Positions 34,289-48,100 of a DNA stretch of 64,000 bases are shown here, one piece after another. The position numbers and the translations under genes were made by a program. A model generated the notes under the pieces. The model made no database searches, was not told the DNA's origin, and was given only the letters and a program-made list of their open reading frames with translations. The number at the start of each line of letters is the position of its first letter. Positions within the stretch are counted from its first letter, which is position 1. The DNA comes from Spinellus fusiger (lineage: Eukaryota > Mucoromycota > Mucoromycetes > Mucorales > Phycomycetaceae), in NCBI GenBank assembly GCA_025094145.1, contig JALLLS010000027.1, positions 124,001 through 188,000 of the forward strand, given 5' to 3'.

Positions 34289-35299
34289 CTATGAACGTCG
34301 ACTGATTAATAGAGTACTCCGAGAGAAACTCAATACACGACCCAATGTACGTTTCAATAGACTCTTCTTTTCTTGTTTTTTGGGACGGGTTGTTCTTTTT
34401 GAGTATATTCTCTTTAAGAAGGATCCCTTTCTTTGTAAATTGGCAGGAAAGACATTTTCTGATGCTATGGATTCACTAGAAGACATACATGAAAGAGTGG
34501 ATGATAGGGAGGAGGAGGACGAGGAGGCGGAGGAGGACGAGGAGGCGGAGGAGGACGATGAGAGAGAAGAACAAATGGAAGAGGCAGAGGAAGAACAAAC
34601 AATGATGGATGTATTGCTTGTAGGAGTATATTCAGGTGGATCAAAGGCATATTCCAGGGAATAATGTGAGGAAGGTGTTTCATAGAATAGGAAATCCTCT
34701 GTCTCTGTTGGATAGGGTGGATGGTCATACATTGGATGTGCTATTGACATGTCATCTAATGGAAAGCAATGAGATACATAACACACTACTATGGATCCTA
34801 ATCCATGATGGGATAAAGGACAATTACCATGATGGGAATAGTCTTCGATGGAGTAGCTATCAGAGGACTCGTCTTGTTCGGGTGTTTGTGAGGTGTATGC
34901 TCTCTCATTTCTCTCCATTAAGAGTCTTCCTTGTAAGATCAGCTCATCCACAGAGAGCTGTTTAAGACTGCGCTCGAGTCCACAGAGACTCACAGGTTCT
35001 CTCGGATGTGGATAATCAGGAAGACCATTGTACCCTGGCTCATGTTCATACGTATAAACAGTGGGGGGCTCAGTTGAGAATCTAACTTTCCGGCTCAATG
35101 TGTCTTGCTCTTGTTCTTGCTCGTTGCTATCTTGTTCTTGGCTTGCATTTTTCTGTGTCAGATTGGCGGCAATAAGGTTTGTATAAAACTTTTCTATATC
35201 AATGTGTTGTCTGCCGCTGTTGTGTCTGCTTGGCCACTCTGGAGGTGTTGTTTCCATGGGAATGACAATGGGTGGACGATAGGGTGGGTTGGTTTGCAT
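34289..35299 (-). CDS. Unrecognised low-complexity protein with KVRF motif
   Basis: Starts at the first ATG with a normal context, MQTNPPYRPPIVIPMETTPP (35299), and ends at 34289. Features: a Gln/Glu-rich segment; RKVRFSTEPPTVYTYEHE near residue 70, whose KVRF resembles the protein phosphatase 1 docking motif; a Tyr/Pro/His-rich centre; a run of about 45 residues that is almost entirely serine; and a basic C-terminus (SLLKRTLGRVLSFSRS). A 72-nt stretch (34827-34756) has perfect intron ends (GTAATT...CCATTAG) and a length divisible by three, so both spliced and retained forms keep the frame. I do not recognise the family and assign no function. Confidence 0.6.
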   Translation of the reverse strand: MQTNPPYRPPIVIPMETTPPEWPSRHNSGRQHIDIEKFYTNLIAANLTQKNASQEQDSNEQEQEQDTLSRKVRFSTEPPTVYTYEHEPGYNGLPDYPHPREPVSLCGLERSLKQLSVDELILQGRLLMERNERAYTSQTPEQDESSDSYSIEDYSHHGNCPLSHHGLGSIVVCYVSHCFPLDDMSIAHPMYDHPPYPTETEDFLFYETPSSHYSLEYAFDPPEYTPTSNTSIIVCSSSASSICSSLSSSSSASSSSSASSSSSSLSSTLSCMSSSESIASENVFPANLQRKGSFLKRIYSKRTTRPKKQEKKSLLKRTLGRVLSFSRSTLLISRRS

Positions 35300-38200
35300 C
35301 AATAGAAACAAGTAAAGAAGGTATAAAAGCAAGAGGCAGAAAGGCAAAGGGAGTGTTATTTATATTTCTCTATCTGGCCAGTTACTAAAATAATAAAAAA
35401 TAAAAAATAAAAAAAAAGTCGTGAATGGAAATAGTAGAGGGGTTCTACAAAATAAACATGAAGAGAGAGAGGAGGGCCTCAGACCAGGCAAATCATAAGG
35501 AGAAAAGCTTAACAAGTGTACAAATAATGCCGAGCATGAGACTGACTATTTGATGAATCAAGTCTACGAATTAGAATCAGTATTGTTAGAGCATGTACAC
35601 TTATTCCATCTGGGTTTGCTAGAATATCTCTGGGATTTTCATGTTATCTGAGTTATCTGCTCGTTTATCTATTTCATGCACTCTTCAAGGAAGCGGTGTT
35701 TTCTGTTATTACCAAGGTATGCTGGGCACATGCAAGACTAGTAAGACCTACGATGACTCCATTCTATCGTTGGCTGTAGACCTGTGTTTTTGTTGTAGTT
35801 AGTCTTGTTTTTCTTTTCTGTTTTTTCTCTCTCTCCATGTATGTATTTATGTATTTATATATTTAGGTATTTCTGTATATTTATCTATCTATTTATGTAG
35901 TTGTGTATATATTTATATATATATTTAAATATATATTCATCTATTCACTACATTTGTAAGGCCTGATAACAATAGAGATTGACTTTTATTGGCTCCCTCT
36001 TTTCTTTTTCTTTTCTTCCCTTGAATCCATAGTAAACATTCGTCATCCATCACCCTATCCACTTCACTGTATTAGAATAGTAGTATATAAAGAGAAACAT
36101 CTGAAATATTTCATTAAGTTTCAATCATCTGAATACACATTTATTACCACCCTAATACCTTTTTGTAGATACATAATAAAGTAAATTAATAGTCAGGTTG
36201 GCTCACTGCCAAGAACAGCCAATGCATATAAGATATTCACATTTTTCACTGAGATGGATTTTATTCATAAAGTACAAAGAGTAAGACAATTATGTAATAA
36301 ACACAAAGACTATTTATCTGCTGTTTACATATTTTTATTTGATCTGTTTTAGAGTTAGCCATGCGTTTTGAGATGATTCATAGACTGTTCCCATGAGTCT
36401 GCTAATTTTCATACTCTCTGTATTCCTTCTGTGAACCATTTTAATTTATTATAGAGCCTTATAGCTGTTCCTTTGTCGGAAGTTGTGATTTTATTTTTTA
36501 TTTTATTTTTTATTTTATTTTTATTTTATTTTTATTCTACTTTACCTTATTCTACTTTATTTTATAGAGCCAATGTGTGCCTTAATTATTTGTCTATCAG
36601 AGTTAATAACTTGGAGTCAATAATAGTGTGCTTTTTAAACCATTTTTACATTACTTTTCTTAATTTATAAGAAATAGAAACAGGCTCTTTTGATGTTCTT
36701 GAATCAACTTTATTTCCCTACTAGAGCTTGACCTAATAACCTAAAATATTTTATTTGGCAGAGTGGGTGTGATGCCTAGGTCACACCAATAGAATGTCTT
36801 ATTTAGGACAGTTGACTTGAACTTGTCAACCCTGGCCAGTCTAGCTATCTGATGACAATAGGAATAGTGTCCACATAGACATGCACATAGCTACGCCTCC
36901 AGGTAGACCTACCTATGAATATGCCATTCCTTGGAAGATATTAAGCTTTGGTAGATAACCCTTTTTTCTTTCTTTCTTTCTTTTTTCTATGAAAGACTGT
37001 ATTTCTATTGAGCTTATCACCTACAGAGGGAGAGAGAGAGAGAGAGAGAAAGTGTGTGTGCGTCAATGGATATCTAGGCTCCTCAGTATCATTTTACAAC
37101 TCTTCTATTTTCATACTTTACAAAACATTGTGCTATATCCCTCACATTTAATAATAACAAAATAGTAGACAAGTAGGACAAGCACAGTGGAGTGGACTCA
37201 TTCATTGAATTCAGCAGTATAGATTAGCTATTGGGCGATTGAAACTCACTTCAATACCAAGACTAAAATCAGAAAAAGAAAAAAAGAAAAGAAAAAAAAA
37301 AAAGAAAACTCCAAGCTTAAAATGTTATTAGGCTGAATTGTGTATATCTTTAGTGTGTCTTCTTCATAGTATACATGTATTCATTCTATGGCATTATGGG
37401 GTGAGTATATAAAAAAGACATAAAGGCCTACTCTATGTTTAATATTTAGCTGGACTACTCCTATTGTTTGTAAGAAAGCTACCTACCATAAATGAGCAGT
37501 GAGTTCAAGTGCAATGGTGGGTATAAGAATAGAATAGAATAATCTTCCGACGACGTGTCAACAGACAATCATGTGATGAAAACTGATTTGGATAAGCATT
37601 AGCCAAGAGCCAAGAAACTTCAAAGCAGCTCACAAGTCTATGTGCAATATCAGTGTTGCCTGCTTTTTATTTTTATTTTTATTTCTGTTTCTTTACTTTC
37701 CTCACACTTAGGTCGGTCATTGTATTCTTTGGGTCACCTGTGCTATGGCCAGTAGGACGAAGAGAACAAGAACATATCTATAGTCAAGACATAATTACAG
37801 TCAAAATACCAGGGCGTCGATGGATGTCAATGGCATAACAAGACCCTACATACAGCATAGATAGGCTATTGATGAATAAACTATAATTCATACTCATAAA
37901 TAGAAGGGTATATTTCTTGGATCTGAGTCGACCGTATTAGTAACCTATATTGCGCACGTGCATGTTTCGCAGTTGATACAATTACACCTGCAGCTGTTTC
38001 TGTTGTTGGATCTTACAGGCAGTCATTTACTTTTGCTGTTGTGTTCATTGCCCATGTTGATTAGCTTGTAGACTTTTTAACACATAAAGCCTATCAGGCT
38101 GACAGAAAGATGGGGTCATAGTGTAGAATAAATCGAAGGAAAGGCATGGCGTAATAGTTGCTCTTATTGAAATGAAAAGCACCCATCCTTTGACTGAAAT

Positions 38201-41200
38201 AAAATGTTCAGGTACTGGATTCAAATTTATTACGAATCAATGGCAATCGATGGCTTTATGACCGCTGTATTCTACTGTGAACTGTAAAACATCTTTTTAG
38301 AAATTATAGTGCCCAAGCCTTACACTTTTGGTTTCCAAATACCCATTTTATGCCGATACCACCTTGCAGTTTCTTCAATAATAGATTGAGAAGCAATGTT
38401 GTATATTCTATAGAGTAAGGTAGAGTAAGGTAGAGTAGGGCAGAGTAGGGTATAAAATAAAAGTACTTCATCTATTGACTTTGCTGACTAGCTGGAAAAA
38501 AACAACAACAAAGGAAATGAAATGTCTTTAAGCTAAAATTACCAAGGTCTTATGATATTCTCGATGCATAGTGCATTACTGATTTAAAATACATGTCTTC
38601 TTAGTTTGTTGAAAAATAGTCTTTTTCATCTCTTAACTTTAATTAAGAATATGATCTTTCTTTAATAATTCATTTGAAAAGTATACATTTCCATCTTTAT
38701 GGGTTATAGCTTAATTTAATGAATACCAAACTATTATTTTACTTGTCCTGTGTGTAGTGGAACTCACTAATCTATAGGCAGTAGTTTCCACTGAATTCAC
38801 TAATAAGGTGACTAAGGCGGAAGACATATATGTATTGATGTAGTCTATAAAGTCATACTACTAAGCATGTACTGTTGACTTGATGTGAGTAAGTAAAAGG
38901 ATCACTTGGTGTTACTAAGTAGGTGATGATGTAGTTATTGCATCCAAGCAGTTTGAATAGAAATTTCATACTTCAAAGTGATCCCAAGAAAAAGGACTAC
39001 TAATTCATAATCTACCAACCATAAATAAATTCTTCTGACGTCCTATGCAAAAAGACAGGGTATGTCTAGCATGCTGTTGGAGTAAAAAAGCTTAAAAACA
39101 CACACACACAGAATGATCATAGTTAACCAATTTTGTTGGCAGACTTGAAATGAAACATCCTATCTTTGTTGAGGAATTATAAAGCCAAGCTCCAAGAAAG
39201 ACTCTTGGCATTGTCTTATGCTATTTCAACCCCTTATTGAGTTCAGACTTAAAGATATTTCTGCCATGTTCAATTTTCTTAGACTTAGCTGAGCCTGCAT
39301 TTTATCATGTCCACCAATAATTTGTTAGAAAATATGAAAAATGCAAATGCAAAAACCCTACTTGTATATTAATCTAAAAATAAATGACAGAATCTGATAC
39401 TAGCAGCAATATGCGATCTTTTGATGGAGTAATTCTATGGGTTTAATCTCTTTGTTGTTAAATAATCACAAATTTCCAAAAAGACGTATCTAAACTTTAT
39501 TAAGATCCTTACCCTATTATAGATCTTTTTTTTTCGGAGCAGTAGATACTCACCGTCAATAAGTAAAGCTATTTTAGTAGTTTAATAAATACCCAAAGGT
39601 GCTTATTTATTATTATTCAAGAAACAGTGTCAACTTGTACTAATAGAATATATTTCCTTGGATTGACAAAAGAATGTCATTTCATTTTATGGAATCACAT
39701 TTAGGTACTCAAGGCATACAAGAAATAGGGTGTATCTCTTGTTTTAATCTAGTGAATGCCATACACATTAAACATATTCTCTATGTAAAGCCTGTATTTT
39801 CATATTTTTATATTTTTATATATTTCCTGATGATATTCAAAATACTGTTGATTATAGCTTTTATTAATATTCAGTGCTAAATGACTTTATGTTTTTTTTA
39901 CAAGCCTCATTTATTCAGTGGTATCACATAGTCATCATCTGTTTCATTGTTTAGTCTCAAGTACATAAAGCATTTATATAATTGCTACAAGACAGACCTG
40001 TTTTATTATACATTCATGGGATAATAATTTCTCACCATCTGATGAAAGCCACTTGAAGAAATGTCTTTACTATCACCCCCTTTAATTTTGAGAAGTACAG
40101 CCATGTCAATTACAAAAAAAAACATAACATAACGTTTAAAAAGAGAATGTATACAATGTTTGTATCAGACAAACTTAAACTAATTGCCTATTTATTTCAT
40201 ATGTATTTGTACTGAAAAGCCTCTTGGGTTATTCTATGTGTATGTTCTCGTGCACGAGTGTTGTTTTTATTTCTTTTAGAGATATGTTTTCGTTTGTATG
40301 GGTAATATTGTTTAATGTACATTGTTTTACTCATTTTTATGATTTATGTACTTTTAAATATTTTTGATTATTGTAATCACAGATGATGTCTTGGTCTGAT
40401 TTATATTTGATGTGACATAATAGTGTGATTCTACATGTCTTCCCAACTCTACTTGGCCCGTTGATTCATGTCTATACTATTGAATAAAAGTAACAACCAA
40501 TGTGTCATTAGCACTCCAAGGAAATAGTTTATCTCTGTGATGTGCTTGAAAGTTAAAAAAAAACTGCGTAGTTAATCTACTTTCTTAATTAACCTTTGTC
40601 TTTGGCTAGTATCCACATCTAAATAGCTACAAATTTGTATATTTACATAGTTTTCTTAAAAAAAAACCCCCCTTTAAATTAGCATTCGGTAAATTAGCAT
40701 TTATTAAATTTCGATTTTAAATCTATACATTTGGTCATTGACAACTACATGAAAACTCCATCTATATCACACATCTTTTTTCTTAACCCATTTTCCCCTT
40801 TCTAGACTTTCTATCACTTTCTTTGTTGTTATAATATTTTCTTCAAAGCCCCTTGAAAACCTGGCACTTTTATGCTATTATAGAAATACATGGGAATAAG
40901 ACTTCTAAAATTCGCGTTTGCCCCCTTTTATGATGGGCTTCCACAGCTTAATAGTGTTGATTCAAATGGTAATTTCAATTAACTTTTGCCTTATATTTTC
41001 ATGCAACCCTTTCCCTTGCTCTTTAATTATTATGAAAAATAAAATAAAAAATAAATACAGTAAGGTTTAAGCAAGCTTGAGTCTTTTTTTACTGATTCAA
41101 TAATGCAGTCTTTTAGGAGATATTAGAGCAACTTCTAGATAATTACTTAAAGTGACCTTTTATTTTACTCCATTAAATTTTTATCTGTAAACATAAAAGA

Positions 41201-42457
41201 CATAAACATCTCATGTAATACGTTTCAAAACTACACAAGAGTTTAATGTTTTCTTCTTCTGGTTACTGTTCTTAGTTGATTATACTCGTTCTAACTCATG
41301 AGGCTTATATCAAGGGATCTTACATGCCAATGCATAATATAATAATGTCATACTTTACTATTACTTTTTCTGTCATTCTGTTTAGAGGCACGATTAATAA
41401 CGTGAACACAGATTATCCATTAGCCTTATGCTTATCTATATTTACGCCTATTGTCTTACCAACATTCTATATATTTTTATTGTTATCTAGTTCGTATTTC
41501 TTTTACACGTGTGTACTACGTAAAGAATAGGCATATTTCAAAATACTAAATGTGCATTTGGAATTCCACATCCAGACAATAAGCATTTTAAACCATATTA
41601 TTTGTGCACTATTTTTCCCGACTTGCCTGTATTAGAATATAATATTGCATTATCTGGAATGAGTAAATAAGATGTCTGATAGTGTTTAACTTCCTTTTGA
41701 ATTGAACCATGTGTATACAGTCTGTGTCTTTCATAATAATAGCAATGATGAGGGTAGAAAGCATGGCTTAAGAAGGACACTAAAAATATATTGAAACTGA
41801 AATTATATTAGTAGCACAATGTTATTCTTATTTTTGCCCACATTTATTGCAACAAAGTAAAGGAAAACACTAATTATCATTGCATGTAATTATAGATAAG
41901 GAGGAGAGAAGAAGAAGAAAAAAGGCACAATCTTTTTTATTTACACAGTATGGATAGGATATTCTTCAAATGCATAATCATAGGATAGACATAGTATAGT
42001 TCAAGTTTCACAACAATGCTAATGAGTTGAGTGAACCTAACTTGAGCGATATACCATGTTGAAATTACCATTAAGCTGGTATATCCCATTTGCCTAATGC
42101 CAAAATAGTCTACCCCTGTCTGGGAAGATCTGTCATTTCATATAGACTTTCGATTCCAATGATAAACAAGTCACTGTGTACCTTTTTCATCTAACCTCCT
42201 CTTCTTTTGTTAGTAAGGATCATCTTAAATGCAACATATATTTGTAATTGTATTTGAATCTGATTTTTGTATTTATTTTTTGCTTTATTCTTTGTTCTAT
42301 TCTTCATCTATTAGTTCTTTTTATTTTGATTAGTCACAAGCAAACATACTATTTTCCAATCTTCTCTACTCATACTGAAATAGGTACAATTCGATCCTAT
42401 TATTTTGTCCGTGTTGAAAGGAATCACTTTTGTTCATACGACTGCTGCCCATCCGAA
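35300..42457. other. Gene desert
   Basis: About 7 kb with no recognisable coding sequence on either strand. It contains microsatellites: tttat-type units near 36485-36535, (ga)n at 37028-37050, and gtagagtaag-type tandem units near 38415-38450. Isolated open frames (36473-36670, 37653-37838, 39674-39880, 41276-41530) are hydrophobic or AT-driven and show no motif. No terminal repeats were found by eye. Confidence 0.55.
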
Positions 42458-43781
42458 ATGAAGTCGAGTGATCCATTTTATTCACTGAAAGATATGACAG
42501 CTAGGGGAAATAAACCATCTGTCTATTTCGAAAACGAATACGACACCTCTAACAAATGGGCTCCAACATCTAAGAGCATACACATTGACAATTGTATAAG
42601 AGAGCCTCCGATAGCAAATAAGTTTATTCACGAATATTTTGAAAATGGGCCAAATCATGCGACTGAGAAGGAAATGGAGGATGAATCAACTCAACTAAAC
42701 ATACATGAGCAATGTACCAGCACCTTACATAAGCACAGATACTGGACAGACCGCATTATAGACGACATCGCAGGCCTGATTCATGTTCTTTCTCCCCTAG
42801 GTGAGGTGCTTTACTGTTCTGAATCATGGACAGACTTAACCGGATACTACCCACATGAACTTATCGGGCAACCGTTTGCCAATTTCATACACATCGACGA
42901 TCTCGATATATTTATCAGAGACTTTAATTTGGTATTCCATCGGCGCGCACAAATGAAAACACACTTTCGACTAAGAAAAAAAGATGATACCTACATTCTC
43001 TTAGAGTCAGTGAGTCAATTGAAATCAAATTCAGAAGAAAAAAACGTTCAGAACGTATTTTCTATTGCAACACCCTATATGACTAGTTTGAGCAGCTCAA
43101 TTGATTCATTTATTGATCTGAAAATGGAAAATGAGTGGCTAAAGCAAAGATTAAAAGAAGTAGCTGCTTGTGAAAAAAGCGAGTTTGTAATTCCATGTCC
43201 CAAAAGTATTTCAGTCAACTGCAAAAGTGAAGAAAAGTTTGAATTACGACAAGCTCCTATCCAATTGCTAGAAGAAAGGCGTCTATGGCCCAAAGCATCA
43301 AGCCTGCCACTAAAAGAGAGTGGAAGCCCCGAGTCTATAGCATATCATCCTACTGAAAGCTCCTATACAGGCCATCTGTCGGACTTTTTTGGAGATACAT
43401 TTGAACGAAAAAAGAAATGGAAGCGACAGGCAAGTACCAAAATTAGAAGGGGTCACAGTCACATGTTCCTATTCTGAGTTTTATTTCTTATCTGCCATTG
43501 CTTCTGGGTTTAGAAAAAGAGAAAAGTAGAAGAGTACATTTGTACCGACTGTGGCACGGCTAATTCACCTGAATGGCGAAAAGGACCGCAAGGTCCAAAG
43601 ACGTAAGTTGAATCAAGGAAGAGTGGTTGATAGAGCCCTGTTATTAATATAAGATTATAATTCTATGGACTTTGTATTGTATAAATATGGCCATAATATC
43701 CCTGTCATTAGGCTTTGTAACGCATGTGGCCTACGGTGGGCAAAGAAAAACAAGAGTTATTTGAAAACAGACTACACCTAA
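42458..43781 (+). CDS. White-collar-2-like PAS/GATA zinc-finger factor
   Basis: Homologue of WC-2, the partner of the blue-light photoreceptor WC-1 in the white collar complex that drives light-responsive transcription. Three exons (42458-43429, 43514-43602, 43712-43781) give 376 residues. A PAS domain covers about residues 105-230 ([20 protein letters not shown], then [21 protein letters not shown] and [11 protein letters not shown]). It has no LOV-type NCRFLQ cysteine motif, so it should not bind flavin itself, which fits WC-2 rather than WC-1. A short coiled coil follows. The C-terminal GATA finger reads [20 protein letters not shown], then [16 protein letters not shown], preceded by a basic KKRK signal. 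The first intron (43430-43513) starts with GC (CAG|GCAAGT). The open frame extends upstream to 42248 through a hydrophobic run that is unlikely to be used. Mucorales often have several WC-2 paralogues. Confidence 0.92.
43430..43513 (+). other. GC-AG intron in the WC-2-like gene
   Basis: Donor CAG|GCAAGT, acceptor GGTTTAG|AAAAAG. This junction gives [17 protein letters not shown], matching the usual lead-in to the WC-2 finger. A GT donor four bases later (GCAA|GTACC) puts the finger out of frame. Confidence 0.8.
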
Positions 43782-44006
43782 CCCATTCGTCTCTACTTTT
43801 CACTCTTACTTTATCCGACGTTGACCGGGATGACAACGCTATTTGTCTCAATGTTTGTCTTTTTCTATCTTCTAAGCAAGGATTGGACTGCTAGAGAATA
43901 TACTATATGGGAACTCTAAATATGATTTATGTATACAGCTATATATATTGCCATTTATGCTTTTCATTTATGATATTTTAATTACAAATAAGAGACCTTA
44001 TTCTAT

Positions 44007-45171
44007 ATGCAAATGACTGACACTTCCACTGATGACTTGTCAGAATTATTGCGAAGTCCTGTAAGTCCACAGCTACTATCCTATGTTTCTCGACAGGCAT
44101 CTCTGGTGCTTCCTTGTGATGACCAGCCCCCCATAGACAGTGATGAGCAATCGCCAGTACTTCCACACCTCCATACTTTTGTTTGTCTACTAATTAGGAG
44201 ATCTTCCATGAGGTCTGGTACACTCTTGGCAGCTCTTGTCTTCCTTAGACGACTTCAACAGCGTTTGTCGGCAGTCGCCAAGGGAAGTTACTGTACATGT
44301 CATCGCATCTTTCTTGCAACCTTGATTGTCACTTCAAAGTCTCTTCATGACTCGTCACCAAGAAATAAGCATTGGGCAAAGTATGCCATTTATTTCAATC
44401 TATCTGAAGTTAACTTGATGGAGATCCAACTTCTTACACTACTGGTAACAATGAGTGAATATAATCTGATGTTTAGTGAATAATGGTAGGAATGGGATCA
44501 GTTTAATAATGCCTATATTCTTTTTCTACTAGAATTATAACTTGCTCATAAACATGGAAGAAATCGAATATGAATGCAAGCGATACTACCAGTCCTCCAG
44601 ACGGACCTCCTTCTTATCTCCACAGCCTTCATCTCTACTACCACCCCACCCAAGCTCTCTCCATGCACCACCGCAGCAAAAGACTCACATGCATGCATTC
44701 AGTACTATGGTTCCTATGAAAGTCAGCTTTATTGAATCAAAGCCTTTTGATATGATCTCTTCTGTAAATACTACCAGTGTTAGTTCCATGACAACATCTG
44801 TATCGGACCAATACCCGACAGTTCAAAAACCAATATTTGCTTCTAGTAGTGACTCTGTGGACTCGCTTTCTTCCAGCGAAAGTTCTGATGTCTCTTCCAA
44901 TGACTTGCTGCAGGCCTCTGACATTGGACTGGTTGCTGATAATGGCATCAAAATACTCAATCCATTCTATCCCCCTGCTCCTGCAATGCTTCATCACAAA
45001 ACTCCAGAAACCCCTATCCGCTATCAGTATTGCGATGTCGATGCAAAGACACGCATGTCCTCTTTTTCTGATCTGCCGAAATCCCATCCAGGCACTCGGC
45101 ACCCTGTAGATATGTTTATCGACATGTATAGTAATTCAAAGACAGTGGTTTACAAACCACCCCAGCCTTAA
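44007..45171 (+). CDS. Pcl-type cyclin (Pho85-cyclin/G1 cyclin-like)
   Basis: Cyclin of the Pcl1/Pcl2 class, which activates a Pho85-type cyclin-dependent kinase in yeast. Two exons (44007-44444 and 44533-45171) give 358 residues. The cyclin box lies at about residues 45-160: FVCLLIRRSSMRSGTLLAAL, then FLRRLQQRL, CTCHRIFLATLIVTSKSLHD, SSPRNKHWAKYA and EVNLMEIQLLTLLNYNL. These are the conserved helices of the Pcl family, including the K-x-x-x-D-x-S-x-x-N-K-x-W block. The C-terminal 190 residues are Ser/Pro rich and probably disordered, with phosphorylation-prone Ser-Pro sites. It lies 225 bp after the WC-2-like gene on the same strand. Whether it is controlled by light is not shown by the sequence. 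Confidence 0.85.
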
Positions 45172-48100
45172 AAAGAGTGTACGAAAAAGTGCATATTGCT
45201 CCACTGGTGCAATGTAGTGTGAGGAAGATTTTTATATCCTCAATTTTATATCAGACAATAGATCTATCAGTTTAAGCCAAGTAATATGAATCAATGTACT
45301 TGAATGTTTTTTCTTTCTTTCTTTTTCTTTCTTTTCCTTTTTTTTTTGCATGGTAACCAATGTTTATGTTAGTAGCTATGTTTTATATTGATTCACTTAG
45401 GATAAAACTCTTTGAATTATTCAATAACTGTCTTGAAGAAAATAATAATAGTATTCTATTACAATTGATCCACTCTATTCCCTAGAACAAGAAGCATATG
45501 TTTTTTATTGTGATACCAATGATCGTCTTAGAATGTATTCATTGACATTGTTTGTTAATTCCACATCTTACAAAATATGTGTCCAAAAATAAGTAAAAAG
45601 GGAATAAACTCTCTTTCACATTCTTAGTATCGTATTTGTGTTGGGGTTGTAGAAGGTTGAATAGCGTATAAAGGGTTTTATTTATGCCAAGACATCTTTT
45701 CTTGTTTGAATAGCACGAGAAGAGGTCGTGTTCTCCTCGATGGTTCTGATTTGAAGTATCTATTTATGAGCTTAAATATCCTAGATAGTTAGACTTTTGG
45801 AATCCATTAAGATTAATGGTATCTACTCGACTTTATTCTATAATAGGTAGAACACTGTGGATGATTTATATTTTATCTATTAGGAGCATCTTCTTAAGAA
45901 GAGTGGGGCTGTATTTCATTTCAGCCTACCTCAACATTCTATCATACTCTCTTTAGTATACCCCATGTTGTTTCCATGTTCAATCTTTCTATTCTTTTCT
46001 TTTCTTTTCATTTTCATTGCGATAAACATGTTTAATAATAATGAGAAGATATTGGATCAAAGTGAATTTCTAGTATGTAAGAATATTCTATTATTATAAT
46101 CATGGATCTGAATGGATCTGAAGCATCAAGTAATCAGTAGATCGACCTATAATCATGTGTCTAATCTCCCACTCATAGAACGCTATAAAACGTCTAGAAT
46201 CAATTTCTCTATCGATCATCAACATACACCCTGAATATCTCATTATCAATAAAATAATAGGCTATACTCGTCAGGCAATAGGGTTAGTCCAACAAGATGT
46301 AGCACTTAATTAAACCATGTTCTTTTTGCTGTTCATCTTCCTAACTGCCTTAAATAAAACTTGTGAATGAAAATAAAACCGGATAAATAGAGCTATTATT
46401 TTCAATTATAAATTAAATTGATTCATTTTCCACTGGTCATATAGCAAAGAGTTCTTTCCTATTACGCATTGTGCCCTTTGAGACTAATTAGCTTTGTATC
46501 ACTTGCGATAACCTTTATGGATGTTTAATTTTTAAAATAATAATGATAATAATTGTACTAATTGTACCAACAACAACAATAGTAATAATAATAAGTCATT
46601 GAAGACATAGATATTTGTTGAAAATGATAGGTTTGTTGAGAGCGCTCTATAGAGAATAAATGTAATGATCATCAGGAGTTTATGACTAATCATTCGTATT
46701 TGATGAGATTCATATCTTGGATTCACATAGAACTGTCATAGATAGGGGTCAGCCAGATAAGGATAATATCAGTTCAACTGAGCAAAAAGAGTTGCATTTA
46801 CTAGATAGCTTCATTTATAGTATATATTCTAATCCTCGTCTGCTTGATTTACACACAACAAATGTTCATACACGGAAAGATTGAACACCCTATGCTCATC
46901 ACGACGAATCAACTTTATACTAAAGCCACAGGAAAGCATAAAAATCTCCGTCAGTAATGTTGTGTGGTAGAAAGTGGGTTTGAGCCATCCAACTAAAAGG
47001 TTTAAGCACAAGGGCTATTAGATGGCTGTTTTACGGAGTCTGTTAGTTATTATTTTATTTTTGTACTAGACTTTGTTTAAGAACAAAACTATCCAAGGAA
47101 TTCAACTGTAGGATAACAATTCTTAGACTTTAAAAAGAAAATTTTAATAGTAACTGCTGTTCTCGACATTTTATTTAATACATATGCTTGTAAAGAACTG
47201 TTGTGTTACATCAGGAAGTGTATTCAATGAGTGGCTTAATAAACTACCATTGCCTATGTGTGCAGTGTGTAGTATACATTCATCTCTCTTTATTCTTCTA
47301 TTTATTAGCTACCAGTATATTATGATATAGAGGGTAGGTATGACATAAAGAAACAGTGGAGCATTTCTATCTGTACTTTTCCCATACTGAAATTTTTAAA
47401 TATTCTCTCTTTTTACTTGTTAAAAAAGTTGTAGGATATGCATATCAGCTAAAAAAAACTTCTTTTTATCATTCATCATTAGTCTACTATTGTCTATTTC
47501 TTGAGATTAATAGAGTGTTGAACACTCACTTTATCAATGTATTGTATACGCTTGCAATCTTTTTTTAGCTTAAAAATGATGTCAAATGAAGAAGAAACCC
47601 CAGACTGGAGATGAAGCCATCCATCAGAATAGCATTAATACATCACTAACATGCATACCCAAATAAGAATAAAATCACCGAAGCCAATTATTATTAGAAA
47701 CAAGTAAGCATTGGAAAAGTGGACGACATTAAGACAAATACATCAGCTAATAGAGAATAAGCAGTAGAGTAAAACATATTCAATACCTATCTGAAAGTGG
47801 ATTGGATTTGTATTATAGAATAATGCTTTTCTTCAACTACACACCAGAAGATTTTTGGGATATATAAGGAAATATCCTGAGAATGAGATTACAATATTCT
47901 TATGATTGGCTAATGTGTTTGAAAAGGCCTTTTTCGCTGTCTAAATGGGCCATTTCAAACTTTACCTGCCTATTTTAGCAATGGCTATTGACTTTGCAAT
48001 TAAAAAGTATAGAATTGGCTGTAAAGACAAAAAATAGAACAAGAATCACCCCAAAATTACAACTCAGTCACTGCATTTATTGTTTAACATAATGTGTTAA

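Noticed and set aside
34275..34664. Plus-strand frame with Glu/Asp-rich sequence
   Set aside because: It is antisense to the serine run of the minus-strand gene. The acidic residues arise from the same low-complexity DNA, and the frame has no motif.
42248..42457. N-terminal extension of the WC-2-like protein with membrane-like segments
   Set aside because: The hydrophobic run comes from AT-rich upstream DNA. WC-2 proteins are nuclear and the ATG at 42458 is well placed.
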